Translations under genes and position numbers: made by a program
Part shown: piece after piece, positions 53,907 through 62,859 of the stretch
Position numbering within the stretch: the first letter of the stretch is position 1
Layout of the letters: every line of letters starts with the position of its first letter
DNA from: Enoplolaimus lenunculus
Taxonomy: Eukaryota; Nematoda; Enoplea; Enoplida; Thoracostomopsidae
Reading direction: 5' to 3'
Length of the DNA: 64,000 bases
NCBI GenBank assembly: GCA_030248215.1
Contig: JASANG010003322.1
Span: forward strand, 51,001 to 115,000
Notes under the pieces: model-generated
What the model was told of the DNA's origin: nothing
What the model saw: only the letters and a program-made list of their open reading frames with translations
Databases searched by the model: none

Positions 53907-54003
53907 CTCATCCATTTCACCGTGAATTAAAACATAATCACCGGGTTCGAGACTAAGTTCAGCTTCAGGATTTTCGTTCGGCGAATCGCGAGCAGGATTG
54001 TAG
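53907..54003 (-). CDS. RIMBP: RIMBP exon 6: SH3-I, RT loop and central strands
   Basis: Ninety-seven bases, phase 2 to 0, acceptor TTTCAG, donor GAG/GTAAAT. It encodes YNPARDSPNENPEAELSLE followed by PGDYVLIHGEMDE, nearly the RIMBP consensus NPFDGPNENPEAELPLTAG. The acidic RT loop that contacts proline-rich calcium-channel or RIM ligands is intact (ENPEAEL). A family B element ends 86 bases downstream of the donor. Confidence 0.95.
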
Positions 54004-54323
54004 CTGAAATTTGCCATTCAATCTTAATCCTGAGCCTAAACCATCATACCGAATACCTAATGTCTACGACGTTGTTCTGGACCTGTTGACTACCTGCAAC
54101 TTTAGATTGCAGCGGCGCTTTGACCAGAAAATGGCTGGGTTAAAATAAACCGTTTCGTTTGTTAAATAATTTAAGGCATCTGAAGTTGCTTTTTGTGTTT
54201 TTGAATTTTACAGTTTTTTAAAACCAAAATTGAAAATATTTCAATATTTCAACGTTGAATATTGCATTAAAGACGAAGTCTGTGAGTTTACACTCGCGCA
54301 TTGACTAATCGCTTTAGACCTAT

Positions 54324-54490
54324 TCGGGATCGTAGTCAGAGGAGGGGGCGTGTGCGTGGCGGGTTCCCCTTCGGAAGAATTTTGGCCACTGTAGAAAATT
54401 TTCAATCTTGCTTCTAAGTCGTCGACAACCCTTGTACGCGTCTGCTGACAAATGTTTAGCCCCGTTGCAAACTGAGCTGGTTGTGGGCCT
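54324..54490. mobile_element. Family A MITE, diverged
   Basis: GGGATCGTAGTCAGAGGAGG left, AAAATTTTCAATCTTGCTTC middle, GAGCTGGTTGTGGGCCTG right; an older copy. Confidence 0.55.
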
Positions 54491-54846
54491 GGACCCATTA
54501 GGAATTTCTGATAGGCAATTTGTATTAGTGACCACAAAGTTATTGAGGGTGGCGCCGGCCTGGGTACCCGAGTCCCTCCACCCCCGCAAGCGATATGGAG
54601 CCTCCTTATAATCTAATCTATCACCCATAGGCGCAGCAGCAAATACAATTACAGAGGGGGCACGGCACAAAGGTGAGCGCACAACAAATAATCCGAATAA
54701 ACGTCAGTACAGCAGTGCTTAACCTGACTTACAACGAAGGCGCAACATTTTTTCAAATGACATGGCGGATTTGTGGGGGTCCCCAGGTACCCGCTCCCCC
54801 CAACCCTTTAGAAGGGTAGGGCCAATTGCTCCGGTACCGGTATTAC
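54491..54846. other. RIMBP intron 5, part
   Basis: GC-rich for an intron. Short GGTACC-containing pieces at 54,566 and 54,830 (GGTACCGGTATTACCTG). No exon beyond those listed. Confidence 0.35.
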
Positions 54847-54924
54847 CTGTATTTGGCACGGTGCAAACGAGACAGTGTAGTTCCACGATTTCTTTCCGAT
54901 AGCCAAGACAATAATTCAGCATAG
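54847..54924 (-). CDS. RIMBP: RIMBP exon 5: start of SH3-I
   Basis: Seventy-eight bases, phase 2 to 2, acceptor CAACCTTAG, donor CAG/GTAATA. It reads YAELLSWLSERNRGTT then LSRLHRAKY, and the split serine plus YNPARD in exon 6 recreate the ARYSYNP opening strand of RIMBP SH3-I. The exact match of this hallmark across the junction fixes both frame and splice sites. Confidence 0.85.
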
Positions 54925-54974
54925 CTAAGGTTGCGATAACCTGGTGGCCCGCAAGATTCCTAAAATCAAATCAT

Positions 54975-55315
54975 TTTTATTTTACTTAAGTTATACTTAA
55001 GTAATTACTTAAGTTGCCGACTAAAGTAAATACTTACATTTTCGAGCAAAAACAAATAAACGCCAAATGTCAGCCATTGTTATAACAAGAAAGTAATAGT
55101 TTTGCTTTCTATTGAGGAGGAACTAATAGTGTACAAATTCATTTTGACCAAGGTTTAGCATACCTGAATGGTAAATTTGTAATGTATCAAATTTAATCAA
55201 TGACTTAAGTATTTACTTAACTTAAGTACGCTTTTAAAAACGACAAAATGGTTAAGTAATTACCTTAACACGTGCTTAAGTACTAAGTCGTTCTTAAGTA
55301 GGGTTTTGGAAACCA
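54975..55315. repeat. ACTTAAGT-rich element
   Basis: About ten ACTTAAGT or CTTAAG words concentrated at both ends, in both orientations (TTACTTAAGTTATACTTAAG left, TTCTTAAGTAGGGTTTT right). A foldback-capable element of about 340 bp; single copy here. Confidence 0.5.
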
Positions 55316-55405
55316 AGCCAATGTTTATAGGCTTAGCTCTGTGGCGTTTAGTTTTAGATGTAAGCTTAAGCTATCGTTTCGTGTGTGTCATGTTTTAATG
55401 TTGCA

Positions 55406-55684
55406 AGCCCGTAGAATAAATGGGAACCGCGGGAGAATATCTCCCTTGGAAAAATTTTGCCCACCCCCTCTAGAAAATTCTTAACCTTGGTTATAAACCA
55501 TCGAAAACCCTTGTATGCCCCTGCTCAAAAAATTTTTAGCGTCTGTCTCCAGCAAGGTCCGCTGGCTACGGGTCTGCTTGAGAGTTAAATTGCGAATTAT
55601 TCCTAGTGAAAAACTTTCCTTTTAACGTTGATACCCTACATTTTTAGCCCCCCCCTCAAACAAGGCGAGCTTGGTACAGACCTG
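55406..55684. mobile_element. Family A MITE plus right-end fragment
   Basis: 55,406-55,576 is full length with eroded left end; 55,632-55,684 is a solitary right end. Confidence 0.6.
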
Positions 55685-55726
55685 TGCTGTTGCACATGAA
55701 AGCTAATTTCCTCACTATGCTTTTGT

Positions 55727-55934
55727 TATAAAATGTGTCAATGGTACGATCATTCAGATGAAATAGAAAATATTCATGTGAATACAATTTGACCGATGCT
55801 TGAATTATAAACCAAGAAACTTTGTTCAAGTGTTATAAAATGTACCTACGATCTCTCAGATGAAATAGTAAATATTCATGTGAATACAATTTGACCGATG
55901 CTTGAATTATAAACCAACAAACTTTGTTCAATTT
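55727..55934. repeat. Two-copy 102-bp tandem duplication
   Basis: AATATTCATGTGAATACAAT and the flanking bases, through AAACTTTGTTCAA, occur twice 102 bases apart with few differences; a recent duplication about 100 bases downstream of the exon 4 donor. Confidence 0.85.
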
Positions 55935-56035
55935 AAATTTGGCCAAAAAATTTAAATAATACAGAATATTTGATTCTACCGCTAAGTCGAAATTATTTCA
56001 ATTGATCTTCGATTATTCAATTTAATACAACTTAC

Positions 56036-56097
56036 CGTAAATTTAACTTTCGAAAGACCTGGTCGAATTTCTGTGGATATTTTTGGTTTGTCTCCTC
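56036..56097 (-). CDS. RIMBP: RIMBP exon 4: short linker before SH3-I
   Basis: Sixty-two bases between TTTCTAG and ACG/GTAAGT. Frame 1 reads EETNQKYPQKFDQVFRKLNL and exits in phase 2, as the next exon needs. Frame 3 is also open (GDKPKISTEIRPGLSKVKFT) and would fit the phase leaving exon 3, but then fails to join exon 5. The splice sites are strong; the reading frame is the uncertain part. Confidence 0.6.
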
Positions 56098-56229
56098 CTA
56101 GAAATAAACATACAGTTGTTTTTACGCATTCGCCCTCACATATTTAAGCTTCGAGCATGGCTTAATGGTTCAATTAAAGTCGTTCTTTTCTAAAACACCA
56201 ATTATAACATTCTCCTTTTGTGGTATCAA

Positions 56230-56400
56230 CTGGACAGCCGGCGTTAAACAATGCGCAAAAGTTAGCGAATGCACAAAAATTTGGATGCAAATTTTCTTTT
56301 CACAAAATAATCACGTTTATGTTCCAAGAAATTATTGTAAACAAAGTGTTGCTGAAAGTAGCATAGAATACGCATGTGGCGCATTCCAGATTTAACTATA
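56230..56400. repeat. Family G repeat
   Basis: GCCGGCGTTAAACAATGCGC left; AATACGCATGTGGCGCATTC right. Confidence 0.6.
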
Positions 56401-57427
56401 TTGACTAAACTTTCTTACACCATAGTTATAGTGGTGAACTTTATTCAACCGGTTCGTAACGAGAACAATCTATTACTTGAGTCAACAAATTTAGGGCATT
56501 TTTTTTGCTTTCTCTCGACACCGGAAAACTCCTTCAAGTTCTCATGAAGCTACCGCTGCCTAAACTCAACGCAAGTTCAGGGAACCCTACGCAGGATTGG
56601 GGGTGGTTGCTCTTCAAGAACAGTCACTAAATAGTTCATTACTGGACCAGCTAAAATTTCTAATCAAGTACTTAGTACTTATATACTTTGGCGTTCTATT
56701 TAGAGCGTTCTTTGTATTAAATTGGCAACAGAACATGAACAGAGAATACTCTCCCAGGGTTTTTTCATCTCAAAATTAGGGGCCAATTGGCCCCTAAACA
56801 CAAATGTTTAGGGGCCAATTTACGTATATATATCTCCTAAATTGGCGAAAAATCTATGTTCTCTCCCCTCAACCGATGTTTATTTTGTGGGGCGGGGAAG
56901 TAAAAAAGTGCTCAATCTTTGTCGGGCACACGGGGATTTAGCACAACTTAATACAATCGGTACCAAAACTATTCGCTGGTGCCAAAATGTTTCCAGGAAA
57001 GCAATACGGCACACGGAACCTAGCTTGTTCGGCTAACAGCCAGGCTCTATGGCTCACCAGGATTGATGTAAGCTTATGCGCCTTTCACAATAACACGGAC
57101 GGGACTCTCGGCCCGGTCTCGGTATGCGTCAGTACTGGTCAGGTTTCGGTCTCGGTTTTTTTGACTCTCCGCGGTTTGTAACCGAGACCAGAAGGAGACA
57201 GATTTTGCATATGCTGGTACACCTGTATGTTATTAAAACTTTAGGTTAATATTTTGAGCCTGATTTTGATTTTGAGACATTTGAGCATAGAAAAATCAGA
57301 TATTTAACGGCGCCAACATTTTAGGTTGACGGACCCTCGCTTATGGGGTTAGCTGCTATCCTTGTGTTTGACCCTCCATAGACTGAAAGTGTTGCCGTGT
57401 CGCTGAATTTAGTTGCTTTCAACTAAC
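56401..57427. other. RIMBP intron 3, unique part
   Basis: No confident exon. A 51-base minus-strand segment at 56,438-56,488 is open in phase 0 with a fair donor (GGT/GTAAGA) but has a poor acceptor. A missing exon expected from the phase mismatch between exons 3 and 4 would lie here. Confidence 0.35.
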
Positions 57428-57533
57428 CGCAACGTTTTTCAAATTCAACTGCGATACTTTGATCACCGAAATTGTATGATTTTATATTATGTGGACTATT
57501 TGGTGCTGTTGTACTATGTTGTTGCTGTTGTTT

Positions 57534-57570
<37 letters not shown>

Positions 57571-57911
57571 GGCTGTTGTTGTTGTTGTTGTTGTTGCCGC
57601 AACAGAATTGCACCACTAAATTGCGGTTGGCCGCCGCCGCGTCCTGATCCTGAGGGCAGTATGTTGTGTACGAATCTGAGTTGATTAAGGCTATGATTGT
57701 TAGATTTGTTGGTGCTGTTGTGATTGATTTTATTATTATTACTATTGTTACTGTATTTATATTTTATTCTATGGTGCAGCCTGTTATTGTTGTTGTTGTT
57801 GTTGTTGTTGTTGCGGTTGTTGGAGTTAAAGTTGCGTAAGTTGCTGTGGCAATGACTACTTGTCGACGGCTGTTGCTCGTCTTCCGGGCTTGTTTGAATA
57901 TCAATTGAACG
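57428..57911 (-). CDS. RIMBP: RIMBP exon 3: Asn-rich then Gln-rich low-complexity exon
   Basis: Open for 161 codons from acceptor ATATTTAG with no internal stop, entering in phase 0 as exon 2 requires. It begins RSIDIQTSPEDEQQPSTSSH, passes an Asn-rich stretch (an AAC run of about nine at 57,785-57,815, then scattered Asn), a GSGRGGGQPQF hinge and a Gln-rich stretch (CAA runs at 57,530-57,597), and ends SIAVEFEKRC. The best donor, TGCG/GTTAGT, leaves phase 1, which does not fit the next exon. Either a small exon is missing or another donor is used. No ATG occurs near its start, so it is easily overlooked. Confidence 0.7.
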
Positions 57912-57959
57912 CTAAATATACAATTATATTTAATTAAGTTCAGTCTATAAATAAACACT

Positions 57960-58130
57960 AGTCTGCCAGCTTTACGCAACGCGCAAAGTTAGCGAAAACC
58001 CAAAAATTTCTATGCAAATTTTCTGTTCATAGAATAAAAAACAATCACGTATATTTCATAACAAATTTTTGAAAACAGCGTAATATTGGAAATTTGCCCA
58101 AAATACGTATGTGGGGTGTTACAGCTTTAA
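57960..58130. repeat. Family G repeat
   Basis: GCCAGCTTTACGCAACGCGC left, AATACGTATGTGGGGTGTTA right; less well preserved. Confidence 0.55.
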
Positions 58131-58420
58131 TGTATACATATATGTATCCGAAAGTTAACATTGTATAAACCACACTGACATATAATGTAGCAATGGTTCT
58201 ATAATTTTTCTTACTTTTAAAATAGGCCTTGTAACTTAAGAACCACAATTTCATTTAAATTTTGAGATCGCCGTATGTTATTACCGTTCGCTTGTTTGAA
58301 AACCTATTACTACCGGGAGGCACTTGTTGCTATTCACAACAATATTCGTCCTTAGAAGATAATAACAATGATGCAGTGTTCACAATATCTTGTCTCAGCT
58401 GCGCACCAAAAACGTCATAT

Positions 58421-58471
58421 GGTAGGGTTAACGAGTGTCAATTTTAAAAATTGTCACTCGTTAACCCTACC
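58421..58471. repeat. Perfect 17-bp inverted repeat
   Basis: GGTAGGGTTAACGAGTG and its reverse complement, separated by 17 bases that are themselves mostly self-complementary. Followed by CCTAACATTG and CCTAACGCGTG words; GTTAGGGT-like units recur to 58,545. Confidence 0.8.
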
Positions 58472-58549
58472 CTAACATTGAAAACATATATAACCTTACC
58501 CTAACGCGTGTAACAGCTCTCTCTGTGACACACGTTAGGGTAAGGCTAA

Positions 58550-58692
58550 CAATCGTCGACGATTTGTCGTTTCAAAACTTGTCGCCCGACAGTGTTGCCC
58601 AACATAAGCCTATGGGACGACAAATTGCGAGTCGACAAGACTTCGGATTACAAATCGTCCAGTTGTCCAGTTGTCAGGTGACGAATTGTCGT
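58550..58692. repeat. Family K repeat
   Basis: CGTCGACGATTTGTCG, then AACTTGTCGCCCGACAGTG and CAGGTGACGAATTGTCG. The TTAGGC core is reduced to AAGCCTATGGG. Confidence 0.5.
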
Positions 58693-58715
58693 GAAACCAG
58701 AAAAATGACTATTAC

Positions 58716-59036
58716 TTTTGGCGAATCAGAATGAAACAGCGTTCGAGGCACATAAACACTAGCGGTGGCAGCTGAATGTGAGGCACCGTACCATTGTTGT
58801 TGTCGTTGCTGCTGCTGTTGTTGTTGTTGTTGTTGTTGTGGTGGTGGTGCTGGTTGTTGTTGTTTGTGTTGTTGCGCAACAATGGGAATACCAACAGTGT
58901 CGTTTCCAGTCCCGACTGCAGTGGAAGAATTCGAAGCGCACGAGCTTTGCTGTCGGAGTCGACACAACTCTTCAGTGAGTTGTTGATGTCGCGCAGCTTG
59001 CCATTCGTATTTGCGTTCGAGTTCTTCGACTTTTGA
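58716..59036 (-). CDS. RIMBP: RIMBP exon 2: coiled coil followed by a Gln/Pro-rich tract
   Basis: One hundred and seven codons, phase 0 to 0, donor AAA/GTAATA. Residues 1-34 form a charged coiled coil (SKVEELERKYEWQAARHQ, then QLTEELCRLRQQ) that matches the segment SKVRELEEKCRTQSEQFNLL of vertebrate RIMBP2, as I recall it. After this come Ser/Thr-rich residues, a Pro-Pro-Pro stretch and about 15 glutamines encoded mainly by CAA, seen on the plus strand as a TTG run at 58,797-58,860. The tail ends FHSDSPK. The coiled coil is the diagnostic part; the polyglutamine is a lineage-specific expansion. Confidence 0.85.
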
Positions 59037-59333
59037 CTTAAAAGTAATTATTAAATTAAATTGTTTTTCGACTAAAAATTATTTTTGTCAATTTTTCGGT
59101 ATTCATTTCAAATTTTTATCGTTTCATTTTTAAATAAAAAAGTTTTTGAAACATAAATTACTTAGCTACCATCAGTGAAGATGAAGTAGCCTATACACGG
59201 GTCGATAGGGAAATATTTGTCGCCCAGAAATTTTTCGACACACTAGAACAAGGCGCTTATAAAAGCTTGAAATTTTCCTTGTGCGCAACACTCGCCAGCG
59301 AAAGAAATGTTTACTAGTACACCTTTGACTTAC

Positions 59334-59411
59334 CTCTAAGTCAGCGACACCACCTGCGCGTTGAACAACAAATGACGTTGACAATCTTTGTTTATTGTCA
59401 ACTCCATGACG
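59334..59411 (-). CDS. RIMBP: RIMBP exon 1 of those seen: N-terminal region leading into the coiled coil
   Basis: Twenty-six codons, phase 0 to 0, between an acceptor TTTAAG and donor GAG/GTAAGT. It reads RHGVDNKQRLSTSFVVQ and ends GGVADLE, which continues directly into SKVEELERKYE of the next exon. No methionine start is present, so at least one more upstream exon exists. Support is the strong donor, the open frame, and the heptad-like continuation across the junction. Confidence 0.75.
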
Positions 59412-60624
59412 CTTAAATAATTACAATTGAAAATTATTCAAATGTTTTAGTTCAAATATCAAATACTGAATAAAATGAAAATTAACGTAGTTTTCCATGA
59501 GCGTAGCCAGCATTTTGGTTTCAAAAAGTAGTATATATATTATATATATAATATATATAATATATACATATATATAAATATATATATATCAGAATATATT
59601 TATACATCTTTATATATATATGTATGTATATATACATAAATATATAGAAATAAAGATTTTCAAATATATTCTGATATATATATATATTTATATATATGTA
59701 TATAGTAGTTAGGTCCCGCTAACCTGCCGGTATGTTGAGCTTAGTTACGAGCCAAACGTTTTAGTAGAATATGCTTATATTATCATATTGTATTGATTTG
59801 CATGTGAGACTGAAGATTTTCCACGGGGGGGGGGGGGGCAGAAAAAACGTTTCTGGTCTTCCCCGGCCAGAAATCGTGTCTCAGACTCTCCCAGAAATAC
59901 GATTTTGTAACAAATATACAATTAACCTATATCATTAGTGAACTTCCAACAATGATAAATAGACCTGGTGTAAGTATGATAAAAAATGTCGAAAAGTAAT
60001 TTGAACTCTAAATATTGGACCAATAATGCCAGCAATAGAGGTGTGCCGGCATCTTGGCACAATTCCAATCATTATTTTTGTAAACAAACGAAAACTCCAT
60101 GATAAATAAAAATTGGCCAAAAACAAACCATTTCAAAAATGCAGTTGAGTAGAAACAAAAGTTTAAAAATATCTGAACAATACTGGACACTATTGAAGGA
60201 ATATATTTCTAAATATATTCCGACTATGAAAATCCACAATTTTCACTATCGAGTTCCGGTATTAAATTTCACCGGATGTTCTCGTAGTTTTTGGTGTTTG
60301 AAAATTTGAATGTTTATGTTATTTGATGATTTTTTTTGTTTCGTGTATCTAGTAACAAGAGCACGACACTAGCGAAATCTAGGAATAATTACGCTGAATT
60401 TCATAAAAATTGCTATTTAGCGATTCAATCGGAAGCTGTCCGCCACCGGATGTTATAATTACATTGTGCGATAAATTGTGAAAAAATAACCCGTACGATA
60501 GTCTCTTTTTCCGGTTCCGGCCGGTATATTTCAATTTCGGCTACTTCTTTCTCAGAACAAAACTCGAAAGTTTATAAAACTTTACATCAATTTGGATGTG
60601 ACTCTGATTTGCACTCCGTTCGTG
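59412..60624. other. Upstream of exon 1 seen: AT-rich, with a TA hairpin
   Basis: 59,530-59,705 is TA-rich with inverted arms ATCAGAATATATTT and AAATATATTCTGAT, able to form a long hairpin. A run of 14 G lies at 59,826-59,839. No exon with both sites recognised. Confidence 0.45.
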
Positions 60625-60787
60625 CGGGCCCGTAGCCAAAGGGGGGACAGGGGGATCAGCCCCGTAGAAAAATTTTGGCTCCCACTAGAAAATTTTCAAC
60701 TTTGCTTGCAAGTCATTAAAAACCCTTGAATGCCCTTTCTGAAAATTTTTAAGCCACCCCTTTACAAGGTGAACTGGCTACGGGGAT
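60625..60787. mobile_element. Family A MITE, reverse orientation
   Basis: GCGGGCCCGTAGCCAAAGGG left, GGTGAACTGGCTACGGGG right; well preserved. Confidence 0.7.
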
Positions 60788-61129
60788 GCGTCCATACCAC
60801 AATTTTTAATTTGCAATTTTAGTTTTTCTCAATCGCACTGGTGCAAACCAGTACCCACGTGTTGCGGACAACTGCTCTTTAAAAACAACTTATGCCTCAT
60901 TTCCTAGAGATCGCTGTCGAAAACCTAAACACAAAACCATAGAATATTTTGAGTCAACCAGGGTAAAAACAAAGTTTCATATTTCAACCCAACAAGCATA
61001 AGTGTATTTTGATACTATCGTTTTGATAAATATGTTTAATAATTATTACGCGCATGCGCAGTACAAAATCTCTACAAGACATAAAAGCGAGTAGAAGCAC
61101 GTTATAGTTGACTATTATTTGAAATCTAT

Positions 61130-61310
61130 ATATTTAAGCTGAAATGCCCCGTATACGTATTTTGGGCAACTTTCCAGCATTATTTTGTTTACAATATTTT
61201 CTTAGAACAGAAACAAATGATTGTTCTGTGAAAAGAAAATTTGCATGCAGATTACTGTTTTATTCGCTAACATTTGCGCATTGGGCAACGGCGGCTGACT
61301 AGCCATAATT
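61130..61310. repeat. Family G repeat, reversed
   Basis: Contains CCCGTATACGTATTTTGGGC, CAGAACAGAAACAAATGATTG region and GTGAAAAGAAAATTTGCATG. Confidence 0.55.
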
Positions 61311-61409
61311 ATTTTGTAAAATTCTGATCGTTACTGGAATAAATGTTTAAAGATACTAACTGAGAATTTTTCCACTAAATTTCGTAGCGAAATATTTTAA
61401 GTAAAGCAG

Positions 61410-61540
61410 TTCTAAGTTACGCAGTACCATAAAGAGGCGTTCACGAAAATTTTGCTGCCGATGCGGTGGAGGTAGAACCACACGAATTACGGATTACCGG
61501 TCCGCTGCTCTGACCATTGAGCTGCGCAGCCATTCATTTA
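61410..61540 (-). repeat. tRNA-derived SINE, minus strand
   Basis: Minus strand GGCTGCGCAGCTCAATGGTC, then AGAGCAGCGGACCGGTAATC. Second copy of the SINE at 18.7 kb. Confidence 0.6.
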
Positions 61541-61829
61541 AGCAAAGTTGAGTTGAAACCATTTTTCTAAATTTGGTTCATTAGATGAGACACAACATTT
61601 AACGGATTTTTAATTGAACAACAATTGAAAGCACAGGATACGCCATGCGCATTTTGATAAATGTTACTTTTAGGGCTGTAACTGCAGATTAAGCACAATC
61701 CGAAGCCCAAGCCGAAATTTAGTAATCAAACTGAAACTGAGATTAGATTTTTAGCTCGCTTCGCTCACGAGTTTTCACTTCTAGAGCTGTCAATAGCGCA
61801 CGGGTAGCGGTCTGACTCTATCCGAAATA

Positions 61830-62172
61830 CACTTTAAAACCAAGAGCGGATAATGCGTACTTTTAAACAGATATAACTGATTGCATTCCATGAGCAAAAA
61901 ATGAACCCAGCGCGTGTTGCATTTTTGGCCTCCCCCCGAAATTTTGTGTGTGTGGGGGGGTCAGTTTCCCAACTGACATATCCTATTATATATTTCGCAC
62001 GCTTGCAAAATTCTCTCATTGCATTCTTCGCAGCTGTCATCATTCGCGCCGATTTACGAATATATTCTTAGTCAAATCGACCTCCAAAATCAAACGGGGG
62101 AACCAAAAATGCACGCTGGTACAGCTTGTGTCATGCAGGTCGCAGTTAGTTGCATACTCTTGCCTAAGAGTG
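61830..62172. mobile_element. Family C element, eroded
   Basis: AACCCAGCGCGTGTTGCATT and a GTGTGTGTGGGGGGG block left; AGTTGCATACTCTTGCC right end. The left end has lost the AACAAGAGT terminus. Confidence 0.5.
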
Positions 62173-62529
62173 ATCATCCACTGTTGATATAAACTGCAGG
62201 CGCAACATTCAAACGAGGAAAAAAAAGATAACCAGATCATTGCAAAAATATACACAAACCAGCGACCTTTCGGCGACAAAACCGATTTAAATTAAACTGG
62301 TCATAAGTTCTAAAGTGTCAGTTTTGCTACCCAAAAACCTGTTAACCAAGTTCTACCAGTCCCCAGCAATTGCTTGTGCTTTGCGTTGAGCGTTCAATTT
62401 ACGAGCCTCAACAAGACATGTGCATATTAAAGGGGGTTACAATACGACATGAACGTATAAGCACATGGGTTAGCCGGAGATAGTAGGCCTGTTCTAGAAT
62501 TACGTCGAGTGATGATAAAATATACACTT

Positions 62530-62755
62530 TTATACTGTAAATTCCAATGAGTTGATTTTATTTCAGAATGAGTTAAATCACTCAGTAGTATGAGTTACAG
62601 ACTATCCGAACATACAATTTGGAGTTGATTCAACTCATTTTAGATTTAATTAATCAACTCCAACGGAGTCAACTCAACTCGGAGTGAGAATCAACTCAGC
62701 TCAGAGTGAGTTAAAGTTTGCTGTTATTAACTCAGAAATAACTAACTTTCCACGG
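62530..62755. repeat. Foldback element with GAGTTGA and TCAACTC words
   Basis: About a dozen AACTC or GAGTT words in both orientations between 62,548 and 62,735, for example TGGAGTTGATTCAACTCA. Same design as family B but a different word. Single copy here. Confidence 0.55.
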
Positions 62756-62811
62756 TTTGTTGGCAACGAATTCTTGAGATTATACCCTCTGAAAATAAAA
62801 TCGTGACGACA

Positions 62812-62859
62812 TACCTGAAACACGGTTGTAATTCTCACAATAAGGGGAGATACCAGGTA
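62812..62859 (-). CDS. Candidate small exon upstream of RIMBP exon 1
   Basis: Forty-eight bases between TATATTTTAG and TTTCAG/GTATGT. Phase 1 entry reads LPGISPYCENYNRVS; phase 0 reads YYLVSPLIVRITTVFQ, which would fit exon 1. Both splice sites are good, but the segment is short and has no recognised homology. It could be a missing N-terminal RIMBP exon or chance. Confidence 0.25.

Larger units (their letters stand above)
2434..59411 (-). other. RIMBP: RIM-binding protein gene, span of visible exons (incomplete at the C-terminal end)
   Basis: RIM-binding proteins tether presynaptic voltage-gated calcium channels to RIM at the active zone through SH3 and FN3 domains; that role is known for the family and inferred here. 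The sequence shows a coiled coil with LERKYEWQAARHQQLTEEL, an SH3 domain with the hallmark PNENPEAEL, MDEDGFY and GLVPSNYVE, and three FN3 domains with AACTLTVGKDSVVAPTDV, SWYPSNSNY and YMIYADGKKIKEVNSPTG, in the family's order. Twenty-six exons are placed; exons 4 to 24 are phase-consistent at all junctions with good GT-AG sites. About 1,850 residues are visible, already as long as vertebrate RIMBPs because the linkers carry long Gln, Asn and Ser/Pro stretches. The two C-terminal SH3 domains expected in the family are not seen and should lie left of the window. No promoter or signal peptide is recognisable. Confidence 0.93.

Noticed and set aside
56438-56488. Small phase-0 exon (IVLVTNRLNKVHHYNYG) as the missing piece between exons 3 and 4
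   Set aside because: The acceptor has no pyrimidine tract, and its entry phase does not match the donor of exon 3.
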